A DNA stretch of 60,249 nucleotides from an uncultured Pelagibacteraceae bacterium (GCA_902538525.1 CACBFA010000001.1:1-60249), one strand, 5' to 3'. Shown: positions 16,032-25,935, numbered from the stretch's first letter. Notes: generated by a model not told the origin, from the letters alone. Numbers and translations are program-made.

Positions 16032-17021
16032 ATGGTGACAAAAAATTCAAATCTTTCTCTATATCTTAGAATAATCAGTTATTCAGTTTTAGCTTTTACT
16101 TTAGCATTTCTTATTAATAATGTTTTAACAGTTTGGAGTGATTGGCCAGGAATAAAAAAAATTTTTTCGCATCATGAGATGTTTGGATATAAGAAAAAAG
16201 CTCTAGAGGGATCTGATTTAAATTATGGTTATATGCAAATTGGATTGTATTTGATTTGTATTGCTGCAGTCGTTTTTTATGTTTTTAAAACATATAGCCA
16301 AACTTTGGAGCAAGATTCAAAAATTTTATCAAGATTTTCAGCATATCTTGTTAGATCATCATTTTGGGCAGTATTTTTAGTTGGCGTAGCTGACTTTGTT
16401 ATATCTTTTATGGTTGTTGAAAGATTATGGGAAGCAATCTTCAGTCCTGAAGTAAAAGCATTGATGGTTAAAGCCCCAGTCAGAATTACTTATATTCACT
16501 TTCCAATAATATTAATTTCTTTCGTGATTGGATATTTTACGAAATCAGTTGGCTTTATTTGGCTAGCAGTATTGGTTGTAGTAAGTGAATTCGTAATCGT
16601 ATTATCAAGATTTATATTTTCATACGAACAAGCATTTCAAGGGGATCTAGTTAGATTTTGGTATGCTGCACTTTATTTGTTTGCTAGTGCATACGCCTTA
16701 ATTCATGAAGGGCACGTAAGAGTTGATGTACTCTATTCTTCTTTTAGTGAAAAAAAGAAGGCATGGACAAATATGGTTGGATCGGCAGTTCTAGGAGTAC
16801 CACTTACATTAATAGTTATATTTTTAGGTCTTAACGGAAAAGCCAGCATAATAAATGGTCCTGTTGTAGCTTTTGAAGTTACGCAACAAGGATCTAATGG
16901 TCTTTATCTTTTATATTTGATGGCTGTTTATCTAGCTGTTTTTGCTGTTACGATGTTAATTCAATTTACTAGTTATTTTATGGAAAGTAGTCACAAAATT
17001 TTAAAAGGTGTCAAAAATTAA
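16032..17021 (+). CDS. TRAP transporter small membrane subunit (DctQ-like), enlarged
   Basis: The 329-residue membrane protein has about seven to eight hydrophobic segments. The DctQ signature is in the second half (FASAYALIHEGHVRVDVLYSS), followed by two more membrane segments. Ordinary DctQ proteins have about 160-200 residues and four membrane helices, so this one carries an extra N-terminal membrane block of roughly 160 residues. The mannitol/chloroaromatic-type TRAP subgroup is known for long small subunits. It ends 3 bases before the large permease gene. Confidence 0.8.
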   Translation: MVTKNSNLSLYLRIISYSVLAFTLAFLINNVLTVWSDWPGIKKIFSHHEMFGYKKKALEGSDLNYGYMQIGLYLICIAAVVFYVFKTYSQTLEQDSKILSRFSAYLVRSSFWAVFLVGVADFVISFMVVERLWEAIFSPEVKALMVKAPVRITYIHFPIILISFVIGYFTKSVGFIWLAVLVVVSEFVIVLSRFIFSYEQAFQGDLVRFWYAALYLFASAYALIHEGHVRVDVLYSSFSEKKKAWTNMVGSAVLGVPLTLIVIFLGLNGKASIINGPVVAFEVTQQGSNGLYLLYLMAVYLAVFAVTMLIQFTSYFMESSHKILKGVKN

Positions 17022-17024
17022 ATT

Positions 17025-19688
17025 ATGGAAACATTCTTTTTAGCTGTTCTAGTTGTGATAATGATTGTTGCTCTTGCATCGGGTTACCCGGTTGCTTTTG
17101 CACTTCCTGGTTCAGCTATAATTGCAATTGGTTTAGCTGCATTTTTTGGCTACATCTTCGAGGGAGACTCCAGTGCCTTTTTTGCTGTAGATGGACCCAT
17201 AGAATGGCTCGTTGCTGGTATTACAAATTTTAGGAGTAATTACTGGGATGTAGAGACAGATACTTTGATAGCAATTCCTTTATTTATATTCATGGGAATT
17301 ATGCTTCAAAAATCAAAAATTGCTGAAGACTTATTAATAACAATGGGCCAATTATTTGGACCAATTCCAGGTGGTTTAGGAATTTCAGTTATATTTGTTG
17401 GAGCTCTATTAGCAGCAACGACTGGTATCGTTGGAGCAACTGTAATTGCGATGGGACTAATTTCGTTACCAACAATGTTAAATAACAAGTATGACAGACA
17501 ACTTGCTAGTGGAATAGTTTGTTCATCAGGAACATTAGGTCAAATTATTCCTCCATCAATTGTTTTAATTATTATTGCTGACCAGTTGGCAAGTGCATCT
17601 GATGTTGCAAACAACTTAAGACAAAATGATTATAAAGCCTTAACTGGTGAATTTAATATGCCAGGTGAATTTAGAGTAGGTTCATCAAGTGCAGGTGATA
17701 TGTTCTTAGGAGCACTTTTACCAGGTCTTGTTTTAGTTGCTCTTTATATGATCTATGTGTTTATTTTTGCTAGAATAAAGAAAGGTGTTGCACCACCAGT
17801 TCCATTTAAAGGAAATTTTGATTTAAAATTTTGGTTAAGAGTAGTTGTAATTATCATACCACCACTTGCATTAATATTCGCTGTATTAGGTTCAATTTTA
17901 ATGGGTATTGCTACTGTAAACCAAGCAGGTTCAATTGGAGCAATTGGTGCCACTTTGATGGCTGGTTATAGATTATATGAAGGAAAGAAAAGTGCTTTCT
18001 ATCCTTTAATTTTAATTATTGGATCTCTAATTCCAATTACATTCTTTGCATCAAATTATGAATTAAATGTAAAAAATTTGGAGGAAAGAGATTTAAGTGC
18101 AATCTTTATAACCGCTTTCTTTGTGGTCATACTTGTATATGGAATAGGTTGGAGTTTTTGGAGAACCTTTAAAACAGAAAATGTTTTAAAAGAAGTTGTA
18201 ACAGAAACTTGTGTGACTACTTCAATGGTATTTATTATCCTTTTAGGAGCAGCAATGCTTACTTCAGGATTTAGAGCTTTTGGGGGAGAAGAATTAGTAA
18301 GAGACTTTTTACAAGATTTACCGGGTGGTTTTTGGACACAATTTGTTGTTGTGATGATTGTAATTTTCTTGCTAGGATTTTTCTTAGACTTTATTGAAAT
18401 TGCAGTTGTTGTTGTCCCAATAATTGCACCAATATTATTAGCTGAAACAGGGGCTAACGTCACAGCCGTTTGGTTGGGAGTTATGATTGGTGTTAACTTG
18501 CAGACTTCCTTCTTAACGCCGCCATTTGGATTTGCACTCTTTTATTTGAAAGGTGTAGCTCCTAAAATTGTTAAAACACTTGATATTTGGAAAGGTGTTG
18601 TGCCTTTTATAATTCTTCAGCTTATAGGATTGGGAATAGTCGGTGCATACCCTAGCTTAGTAAATTATCTACCAAATAGAGTATATTTAACTTCGAATGT
18701 TGCTCCTCCACCAATGAATCCTAAATTACAGTACTGTTTGCAAGAGTACAAATTTGCAAGATTTGATTCAAACGGTGAGACAATTAAAAATGCAATATTA
18801 AAATTCCAATCTGAGGCTCCAACTAATCTGCCAGATGATAAAATGGAAATTTTAGAAGATCATTTTGATAGTGCACTAGGAACTTTTGCTCTAGTCGATA
18901 AATTAAAAAAAGTTGAGGTCGAATACAATGCATATGCTGTTGATTATAGGGATCTGCATTTCACTGTTAGAAAGAAGCAAAAGAAAATACTTAAATTAAA
19001 TAAAAAAATAGAAAAATATAAAGCAGAGATTAGAAATTTAGATGATGACGAATTAGATGAGAAAAACAAAATAGAATTAAGAATTGAGGATGTAAAACTT
19101 GAAATTGAGGAAATTCAAAACTCAATTCCAGATACTTGGCAAGCTAAGAATTCAGAATTCGACAAAATAAATAAAGCTAAAAATACAACAACAAAAAGAT
19201 ATAGAAAGAATGTAGATGAAGCCTACGATCTACTTGATCAGTTCGCAATGTTCATAAACGATGGAGTAAAACTTCAAGAAGTATCAAAAGATATTAAACA
19301 GTTAGATTATTTTATAGCTATGGAAAGCAATACAAAAGTATATGAAAGATCAGTTACAATTATGGATGGATTGTTTGACAAGTTGAGTGAGATCTCTGGA
19401 ATGGATGAATTTTTAAATAGTGTAGATGATTTATTATCAATGGTAGACTCAGACGAACTTGATCCAATGGCGATTAGAACAAAATCAAAAGAAGTTGTTG
19501 AGTTATTCAATAAAGAAGTTAGCTGGAGAGCAAATGCTAAAGAAAACTTAATGCCAAAACTTGAGGAATATAATAATGCAATCAAAGAAACAATTGGACT
19601 AAGGTTGCAGTCTAAACTAACAAAAGAGCAAGCTATCTATGTATCTAAATGTAATTCAATACATAGAGATATTTCACTAAATTTTTAA
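17025..19688 (+). CDS. TRAP transporter large permease (DctM-like) with long C-terminal coiled-coil extension
   Basis: The 887-residue protein has residues 1 to about 540 as the multi-helix DctM transport domain (for example LIAIPLFIFMGIMLQKS, GTLGQIIPPSIVLIIIADQ, TSFLTPPFGFALFYLKG). Ordinary DctM has about 430 residues. After the last membrane helix comes a hydrophilic extension of about 345 residues. Residues near 630-702 are rich in Lys, Glu, Leu and Ile in a coiled-coil pattern (KKILKLNKKIEKYKAEIRNL), and the remainder is predicted mostly helical. I do not recognise the extension. The gene ends in a 4-base tail-to-tail overlap with the convergent ketopantoate reductase-like gene. Confidence 0.85.
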   Translation: METFFLAVLVVIMIVALASGYPVAFALPGSAIIAIGLAAFFGYIFEGDSSAFFAVDGPIEWLVAGITNFRSNYWDVETDTLIAIPLFIFMGIMLQKSKIAEDLLITMGQLFGPIPGGLGISVIFVGALLAATTGIVGATVIAMGLISLPTMLNNKYDRQLASGIVCSSGTLGQIIPPSIVLIIIADQLASASDVANNLRQNDYKALTGEFNMPGEFRVGSSSAGDMFLGALLPGLVLVALYMIYVFIFARIKKGVAPPVPFKGNFDLKFWLRVVVIIIPPLALIFAVLGSILMGIATVNQAGSIGAIGATLMAGYRLYEGKKSAFYPLILIIGSLIPITFFASNYELNVKNLEERDLSAIFITAFFVVILVYGIGWSFWRTFKTENVLKEVVTETCVTTSMVFIILLGAAMLTSGFRAFGGEELVRDFLQDLPGGFWTQFVVVMIVIFLLGFFLDFIEIAVVVVPIIAPILLAETGANVTAVWLGVMIGVNLQTSFLTPPFGFALFYLKGVAPKIVKTLDIWKGVVPFIILQLIGLGIVGAYPSLVNYLPNRVYLTSNVAPPPMNPKLQYCLQEYKFARFDSNGETIKNAILKFQSEAPTNLPDDKMEILEDHFDSALGTFALVDKLKKVEVEYNAYAVDYRDLHFTVRKKQKKILKLNKKIEKYKAEIRNLDDDELDEKNKIELRIEDVKLEIEEIQNSIPDTWQAKNSEFDKINKAKNTTTKRYRKNVDEAYDLLDQFAMFINDGVKLQEVSKDIKQLDYFIAMESNTKVYERSVTIMDGLFDKLSEISGMDEFLNSVDDLLSMVDSDELDPMAIRTKSKEVVELFNKEVSWRANAKENLMPKLEEYNNAIKETIGLRLQSKLTKEQAIYVSKCNSIHRDISLNF

Positions 19689-20704
19689 ACTGTTAATTTA
19701 TCAATTAATTCTGATCTTGTATAAAGACCCAAGTCTTCTGCCTTGGACTTTAATTTTTCATTAATCTCTTTTAATTTTGGAACATTTAAATCAAGCTTAT
19801 TTGCAATTTCTATAATTGAACCAATTATTGGATCTATTTCTAGTGGTTTGCCAGCATTTAAATCTTGAGCGGTCGAAGGTCTATGTCCTATAATTGAGAC
19901 TCCACCCTTAATTCGATCCTCAATTGATATATTGAATTTAACTCCGATTTTTTCTCCAACTTGTTGGCACTCCTGCATTAAAACTTTTATTAAATTGTAA
20001 GTTTCAGGATCATTACCCATTTCATCCATAGTTTTATTTGTTAGAGCACTTACTGGGTTGAATGAACAATTCCCCCATAGTTTCACCCAAATTTCGTCTC
20101 TTAAATTTTTCTTCTGAGGAGCTTTTAAACCGCCTTCTATGAATAAACTTGAAATTATTTTTAGTCTTTCTGATCTGGTTCCATCTGGTTCACCTAAAGA
20201 AAATCGTTCACCATTACCATTATGTTTAATAACACCTGGCTCTAATATCTGACAAGCTGGATAAACTACGCAACCAATTGCTCTTTCAGGTCCTAGAGTT
20301 TGCCATATTTTTCCACCTGGATCCACACTTTCAACTATTTGATTGTCTAATTTGGTACCCGTATTAGCTTTATGAAAGTACCACCAAGGCAATCCATTAA
20401 TGGCGCATATAATTGAAGTTTTTTTACCCATAATTGGTTTTAAGCTTTCTGAAATTTTACTAATAGCGTTAGCTTTTACAGAAATAATTATGAAATCTTG
20501 TTCATCCAAATCTTTAGGATTGTCTGTTACATCAAATTTAAAATTAACTTTATTATCATCTCTTATAAAAGTTAATCCATTTTGCTCTATTGCTTTTTTA
20601 TGTTCTCCTCTAGCAATTAAAGAGACTTGTGCGTTTGTTTTTTTTAAACTTGTAGCAATAAATCCACCAATAGACCCAGCTCCAAATATACAAATTTTAG
20701 TCAT
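19685..20704 (-). CDS. 2-dehydropantoate 2-reductase family (ApbA/PanE-like)
   Basis: The 339-residue protein has the N-terminal nucleotide motif ICIFGAGSIGG and the family lysine/asparagine region in the middle (VKLWGNCSFNPVSALT). The family reduces ketopantoate to pantoate with NADPH for coenzyme A synthesis. Many paralogues act on other 2-oxoacids, and this one is somewhat long with an atypical insert (GLPWWYFHKAN), so a different substrate is possible. The start overlaps the stop of the upstream AMP-binding ligase by one base (TAATG on the minus strand), so the two are coupled. Confidence 0.75.
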   Translation of the reverse strand: MTKICIFGAGSIGGFIATSLKKTNAQVSLIARGEHKKAIEQNGLTFIRDDNKVNFKFDVTDNPKDLDEQDFIIISVKANAISKISESLKPIMGKKTSIICAINGLPWWYFHKANTGTKLDNQIVESVDPGGKIWQTLGPERAIGCVVYPACQILEPGVIKHNGNGERFSLGEPDGTRSERLKIISSLFIEGGLKAPQKKNLRDEIWVKLWGNCSFNPVSALTNKTMDEMGNDPETYNLIKVLMQECQQVGEKIGVKFNISIEDRIKGGVSIIGHRPSTAQDLNAGKPLEIDPIIGSIIEIANKLDLNVPKLKEINEKLKSKAEDLGLYTRSELIDKLTV

Positions 20705-22212
20705 TAGTTCACTAATCCAAACTTTTTAGCTAAAGTATTTCTTTGTAGTTTACCTGTTGCACCTTTAGGAATTTCATTTACAAAAAATATTTTCTTTGGA
20801 ATTTTAAATTTTGCAAGTTTTTCATTTGCATACATTTTTATATCATCTTCAGTACACTTCATGCCCTCTTTTATGATTATTGCGGTAGCTATATCTTCCC
20901 CAAGCATTTTATCTTCATATCCAAAGCAAACAGCTTGCTCAATATTTGGATGATCCATAAGAATGTTATCGACTTCTAAAGGTGAAATCTTTTCACCACC
21001 TTTATTAATTATTTCCTTCAATCTTCCTGAGATTTTTAGATAACCATCTTTATCAAAATATCCCTGATCTCCTGTTCTAAACCAACCATTTGAAAAGCTA
21101 TTTTTATTTGCATCTGGATTATTTTCATATCCGGAAGTAACATTTTCACCCCTAATGCAAACTTCTCCCTCTTCTCCTTGATTTAAAATCTTGTTATTAG
21201 TATCCATAATACAAACTTCTGGCCCAGCAGGAATTCCTACAAAGCCAGGTTTTTGGGACTTAGGCGGTAAAGGATTTGAGGTCATTTGATGAGTAGCTTC
21301 CGTCATCCCATATGCTTCTATTACTGGACAATTAAATACCTCATTTAGTTTTTCAAATACAGCTGGAGGTAGAGATGCTGATGATGATCTTAAAAATCTA
21401 AGATTTAATTGTTTAGCAGTTTCTAGATTTTTATCTGCTCTCATCAATATTGCTTGATGCATTGTTGGTACTCCAGAATACCAAGTTATTTTCTCTCTTT
21501 TTGCATTATCTAAAAATTTTAATGCATTAAATCCACTACTTGCACATACAGATGCCCCTACCTTCATAGAGGCTGCAAGAACTGCAATTAAGCCATGTAT
21601 ATGAAATAATGGCATAATATTTAGACAATGATCTTTATCAGTTAAATTAAGACTTTTGGAGATATTATCTGCTGAAGAAAAAATATTTTTATTTGTTAAT
21701 GGAACAATCTTAGGTCTTGATGTAGTGCCCGAAGTATGCAGCACAAGAGCTTCATGATCTTCGCCTGGCAAAACATAATCACTGCTTTTTTCAAAAAGAT
21801 TGAAATCTCCGCTTAAAGTATTTCCGTCTGATTTTATTTCGCAAACAGGAATTTTTAATTTATTTGCAACTTCTACTACTGGATTTTTAGAATTTTTCTC
21901 TACAATCACTATCTTTGGTTTTAAATCCTCTAGGTAAAATTCGAATTCTTCAGATTTATAGTTAGGGTTTAAAGGTGCAGCAGACATGTAGCTTGAAATC
22001 GCCAAAAAACTAGTTGCCATGTAAGGACCGTTTGGCAAAACTATTGCTGCACGATCTTTATTATTAATACCATTACCTGATAATTGTTTTGAAATTCTTT
22101 CTATTAATGATTTTAAATCAACAAATTTTAGTGGAGAACTACTTTCAGATGTTATTGCAATTAGATTATCATTTTGTGTTTCTATAATATTTCTAACAAT
22201 TCTAGAGTTCAT
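20704..22212 (-). CDS. AMP-forming acyl-CoA synthetase, oxalyl-CoA synthetase (AAE3/Pcs60)-like
   Basis: The 502-residue adenylate-forming ligase has ATP-site motif LHTSGTTSRPKIVPLT, EAYGMTEATHQMTSNPLPP, GWFRTGDQGYFDKDGYLKISGR and the C-terminal lysine motif KGATGKLQRN. The stretch around MTEATHQM with NPLPP and the GEVCIRGENVTSGYENNP segment is close to plant and yeast oxalate-CoA ligases (AAE3, Pcs60). Oxalate is thus the best guess, but other short dicarboxylic or hydroxy acids cannot be ruled out. No oxalyl-CoA decarboxylase or formyl-CoA transferase is in the window. It is coupled to the reductase downstream and starts 5 bases after the GGT-family gene. Confidence 0.75.
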   Translation of the reverse strand: MNSRIVRNIIETQNDNLIAITSESSSPLKFVDLKSLIERISKQLSGNGINNKDRAAIVLPNGPYMATSFLAISSYMSAAPLNPNYKSEEFEFYLEDLKPKIVIVEKNSKNPVVEVANKLKIPVCEIKSDGNTLSGDFNLFEKSSDYVLPGEDHEALVLHTSGTTSRPKIVPLTNKNIFSSADNISKSLNLTDKDHCLNIMPLFHIHGLIAVLAASMKVGASVCASSGFNALKFLDNAKREKITWYSGVPTMHQAILMRADKNLETAKQLNLRFLRSSSASLPPAVFEKLNEVFNCPVIEAYGMTEATHQMTSNPLPPKSQKPGFVGIPAGPEVCIMDTNNKILNQGEEGEVCIRGENVTSGYENNPDANKNSFSNGWFRTGDQGYFDKDGYLKISGRLKEIINKGGEKISPLEVDNILMDHPNIEQAVCFGYEDKMLGEDIATAIIIKEGMKCTEDDIKMYANEKLAKFKIPKKIFFVNEIPKGATGKLQRNTLAKKFGLVN

Positions 22213-22217
22213 TTAAA

Positions 22218-23801
22218 TTAATAACCTTTTGCGTATCCATCTTTTCTTGGATCTGAACCGCCAACTAAATTTCCTTTTTCTCTATCTATTTGAATTGCTT
22301 GTCCACCTCCATGAGTACCATCTATATACTCAACATTATGACCGACTTCTTTTAAATTATTAAAAATTTTTTCATCAATACTTTTCTCTAATTTATAAAT
22401 GTTATTGAAATGGAAAGCTCTAGGAAATGAAATGGCTTGCTGAGGAGTTAAGTTATAATCAATAATGCTATTTAAAACATGAACTTGTCCTACAGGTTGA
22501 TATTGTCCTCCCATTACTCCATAAGATAATTCACATTCTCCTTTGTTGTTCATAACTATTCCAGGAATTATGGTATGAAGCGGTCTTTTTAATCCTTGAA
22601 TACAATTAGGATGACCTTCCTCAACTCTAAAATTAGTTCCTCTATTGTGAAGAACCACTCCAGATTTATCACCTGTTATTCCAGATCCAAAAGCATAGCA
22701 AACAGAATTTATAATTGAAACTACATTTAAATCTCTGTCTACCACGCTTAAATAAACTGTTTCAGGATGGTTTGGAATATTTAGATCTCCTACATCTGCA
22801 CAGCCATTAATAGATATATTTTTTGAAATATTATCTATGTTTTGTTCACTTAATATTTTTTTCAAATCTAAATCTACAAATTCTGGATCACCAATATTTT
22901 CTTCCTTAAGTTTATAAGCCTGCTTTGTAACTTCTGCTTCAAGATGGAACCTTTCAAATGAATTCACATCATATTTTTCAATACCTAACTTTTCTAATAA
23001 TTTCATCATTACTAAGACTGTTATTCCAGGGCCACTCGGAGGACATTGATGAATGATAATATCTCTATATCTATCTGATAAAGTCTCTGATTTAATAGTT
23101 TTTTGCTTATGGAAATCTTCAATTGTATGTAAGCCCCCAAACTCTTTTAAAGTTTTAACTAAATCTTCAGCAATTGATCCTTCATAAAATTCTTTAACTC
23201 CATTTTTTGAAATTTTTTCGAGAGTCTCTCCAAGTGCAGGATTTTTATTTACCTCATTAAATTGATAACTCTTACCATTATTTAGCATATGTTTTCTAGA
23301 ATATGGGTTATCGTTTAATTTATTAAATACGTTGCTCCAGGCGTTAGCAACAACTTTAGTCACTTTAAAACCATTCTTTGCAATATCTATACCTTTGTGA
23401 AACAACTCCTCAAAATCGAGTTTTCCAAAATCATTATGAATTGAATTCCAAGCATCTAATGCACCAGGAATAGTTACTGCGTGAGGACTTGTTAAACCGA
23501 TTTTATCTATATTCTTTTCCTTGAAATAATCAAAATTTGCTTTTGCTGGAGCAATACCTGATCCGTTATATGAAACAGGGTCTTTACCATTCATTTTTAT
23601 TATTGCAAAACAATCTCCACCTATACTTGTGGCATTAGGCTCTGCAACAGAGAGAACAACAGAAGCTGCAATAGCTGCATCCACTGCATTTCCACCTTTT
23701 TGCAATATTCTAAGAGCTTCTTCTGTAGCTATTGGATGTGATGTTGCGGCCATACCATTTGAAGAAATGGCATCTTTATCTTTTGTTGAATGATTATTCA
23801 T
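22218..23801 (-). CDS. Gamma-glutamyltransferase family protein (Ntn hydrolase)
   Basis: The 527-residue protein has the N-terminal family signature (SHPIATEEALRILQKGGNAVDAAIA), the predicted autocatalytic cleavage site with nucleophile Thr348 in PETVYLSVVD, and the C-terminal YGVMGGQYQPVGQVHVL and THGGGQAI motifs. There is no signal peptide, so it is probably cytoplasmic, unlike classical periplasmic GGT. The family hydrolyses gamma-glutamyl bonds or related amides. Cytoplasmic paralogues have varied substrates, so glutathione is not assured. It heads a three-gene minus-strand group and lies only 30 bases from the divergent MFS gene. Confidence 0.8.
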   Translation of the reverse strand: MNNHSTKDKDAISSNGMAATSHPIATEEALRILQKGGNAVDAAIAASVVLSVAEPNATSIGGDCFAIIKMNGKDPVSYNGSGIAPAKANFDYFKEKNIDKIGLTSPHAVTIPGALDAWNSIHNDFGKLDFEELFHKGIDIAKNGFKVTKVVANAWSNVFNKLNDNPYSRKHMLNNGKSYQFNEVNKNPALGETLEKISKNGVKEFYEGSIAEDLVKTLKEFGGLHTIEDFHKQKTIKSETLSDRYRDIIIHQCPPSGPGITVLVMMKLLEKLGIEKYDVNSFERFHLEAEVTKQAYKLKEENIGDPEFVDLDLKKILSEQNIDNISKNISINGCADVGDLNIPNHPETVYLSVVDRDLNVVSIINSVCYAFGSGITGDKSGVVLHNRGTNFRVEEGHPNCIQGLKRPLHTIIPGIVMNNKGECELSYGVMGGQYQPVGQVHVLNSIIDYNLTPQQAISFPRAFHFNNIYKLEKSIDEKIFNNLKEVGHNVEYIDGTHGGGQAIQIDREKGNLVGGSDPRKDGYAKGY

Positions 23802-23831
23802 AATAGAACTGTAATTTCATAAAAAATATAA

Positions 23832-25040
23832 ATGATCAATAAAATAAATAAAAGTATTCTAATTTTTTCTGTATTTGCCTTTGGCTTTTTTATATCAAAT
23901 TTACTGAGATCAATTACCGCAACATTAACACCTGCTCTTTCAACTGAATTCAATTTAAGTGCCGCAAATCTTGGACTTTTAGCTGGAGGATATTTTCTAG
24001 GGTTTTCGCTCATGCAAATTCCTACTGGTATGTTATTAGATAGATTTGGTCCAAAAAAAGTTATCGGATATTTATTAATCATTGCTCTTATTGGAACTAT
24101 TTCATTTGCTTTTGCTAAAAGTTTTGCAGGTTTATTAATTTCTAGAATTTTCATTGGTGTAGGTGTTGCTGCTTGTTTAATGGGTCCTTTAACTGGTTAC
24201 AGAGTATGGTTTGAAGAAAAATATCAACAACGTGCAAATTCATGGATGTTGATGGTTGCAAATTTTGGATTTGTTGCATCAACTCTACCAGTTCAAATTT
24301 TATTACCAATAATTGGTTGGCGATCTATTTTTTTAATTATAGCCTCTTTAATTTTGATAAGCATAATATTAATATCAATTTTAATACCTTCGTGGGAAAC
24401 TAAGAGGGATGAAGACCAAAATAATAATCTTCAAAATCTTTCCCACATATGGAAAAATAAATTCTTTATTAGCTTAGTACCGCTTGCATTTTTTAATTAT
24501 GGAGGTGTTCAAGCAATACAAACATTGTGGGCTGGCCCATGGATGCTAAATGTGACGGGTTATGATGCAATACAAAGTGCGACAGGTTTATTTTGGATAA
24601 ATGTAACTATGCTTTTTTCTTTTTTAATATGGGGATATTTTTTGCCAAAACTATCTTCCAAGGGAATTGACAGTATGAGAATTGTAAAATTTACACTTCC
24701 TGTAAGTTATATAATTTTATTTTTAATAGTCATAATGGGAGACAAAGCTGGTGCAACGATGTTTACTCTTTATATTTTATCATCAATAGTAATTTCTTTA
24801 ACCCAACCAGCAATAGCATTAAATTTTCCTACTAAATTAGCAGGAAAATCTTTAACTTCATTCAATGTATTTTTATTTTCTGGTACTTTTTTTGTACAAT
24901 GGATAATTGGTTTAATAATAGATTTTTCCAGAAATTTAGGTGCTACTATTACAATGAGCTATCAAATTTCTTTTTCAATTTTTTTGTTTTTATGCATTTT
25001 AAGTTACTTATTTTTTTTAATTTTAAATAAAAATGAATAA
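23832..25040 (+). CDS. Major facilitator superfamily transporter
   Basis: The 402-residue protein has about 12 hydrophobic segments in two halves. The loop 2-3 motif of MFS is visible in MLLDRFGPKKVIGY, and the cytoplasmic central loop is at about residues 185-205 (ETKRDEDQNNNLQ). It starts 30 bases from the divergent GGT-family gene and overlaps the next gene by 8 bases, so it is probably co-expressed with the EamA transporter. The substrate cannot be named; a carboxylate or a product handled by the divergent GGT/ligase genes is possible. Confidence 0.8.
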   Translation: MINKINKSILIFSVFAFGFFISNLLRSITATLTPALSTEFNLSAANLGLLAGGYFLGFSLMQIPTGMLLDRFGPKKVIGYLLIIALIGTISFAFAKSFAGLLISRIFIGVGVAACLMGPLTGYRVWFEEKYQQRANSWMLMVANFGFVASTLPVQILLPIIGWRSIFLIIASLILISIILISILIPSWETKRDEDQNNNLQNLSHIWKNKFFISLVPLAFFNYGGVQAIQTLWAGPWMLNVTGYDAIQSATGLFWINVTMLFSFLIWGYFLPKLSSKGIDSMRIVKFTLPVSYIILFLIVIMGDKAGATMFTLYILSSIVISLTQPAIALNFPTKLAGKSLTSFNVFLFSGTFFVQWIIGLIIDFSRNLGATITMSYQISFSIFLFLCILSYLFFLILNKNE

Positions 25041-25935
25041 AAATTTTATCGGATATTTTCTACTATTATTTCAGCCACTTTTTATGGCTAGTAACTTAAT
25101 TGTAGCAAGAGGTGGTGTTGATGATGTTCCTCCCATATCTTTATCTTTTTGGAGATGGTTTATTTTTTTCATTATTTTATTTGTCCTAAATTATAAGTAT
25201 TTAGTTGAAAATTTTCAGACTATTAAAAAAGAGAGTAAAAGAAGTTTTTTTCTAGGTTTGATGGGATGTGGTGTTTGTGGAATATTTCCATATATGGCTG
25301 GTTCATCTACAACCATTGTTAATATGGGAATTCTTTATACTTCTTCACCAATATTTATAATTTTAATCTCATATTTTCTTTTTAAAGATAAGATAAATAT
25401 TTTTCAATTTGTTGGTTTACTTTTTTGTCTAGTTGGAGTGTTTGCTGTAATTTTAAAGGGCGATATCAATTTACTTCTTGAATTAAAATTTGCTTCTGGA
25501 GATTTTTGGATGTTAGGAGCAGCATTAGGCTGGGCGATTTATACAGTTATGCTTTTTCAATGGAATTCAGAACTTAATTTTTTTCCAAGGCTAACAATTA
25601 TATCTTTCTTTGGTTTTTTATCTATTTTGCCTTTTTATTTTATAGAGCATATTTATTTTGAAAAAACTTTATTCAATGAAGAATTTTATTATTGGATTTT
25701 GTTTGCAGCAATTTCTCCAGGTATAATCGCTTTCTCACTATACACATTAACTATTAAATACTTAGGACCATCAACAACCGGTTTCACACTATACCTCTAC
25801 ACAATTTATGGAGCTTTTTATGGAATAATATTTTTTTCTGAGATTTTAGAGAATTATCATTTAATAGGTACCATATTTGTATTTTTTGGTATTTATTTGG
25901 TAAGAAGAAAAAGTAAAAATGAAATTAAAGCCTAA
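25033..25935 (+). CDS. EamA/DMT superfamily transporter
   Basis: The 300-residue membrane protein has about ten hydrophobic segments forming two EamA repeats (first half ends near KDKINIFQFVGLLFCLVGVF, second near ILENYHLIGTIFVFFGIYLV). Members mostly export amino acids or metabolites. It overlaps the preceding MFS gene by 8 bases and the following hydrolase gene by 17 bases. Confidence 0.8.
   Translation: MNKNFIGYFLLLFQPLFMASNLIVARGGVDDVPPISLSFWRWFIFFIILFVLNYKYLVENFQTIKKESKRSFFLGLMGCGVCGIFPYMAGSSTTIVNMGILYTSSPIFIILISYFLFKDKINIFQFVGLLFCLVGVFAVILKGDINLLLELKFASGDFWMLGAALGWAIYTVMLFQWNSELNFFPRLTIISFFGFLSILPFYFIEHIYFEKTLFNEEFYYWILFAAISPGIIAFSLYTLTIKYLGPSTTGFTLYLYTIYGAFYGIIFFSEILENYHLIGTIFVFFGIYLVRRKSKNEIKA

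Noticed and set aside
18056-18463. 135-residue minus-strand open frame
   Set aside because: It is antisense to a membrane segment of the TRAP large permease and has no family features.
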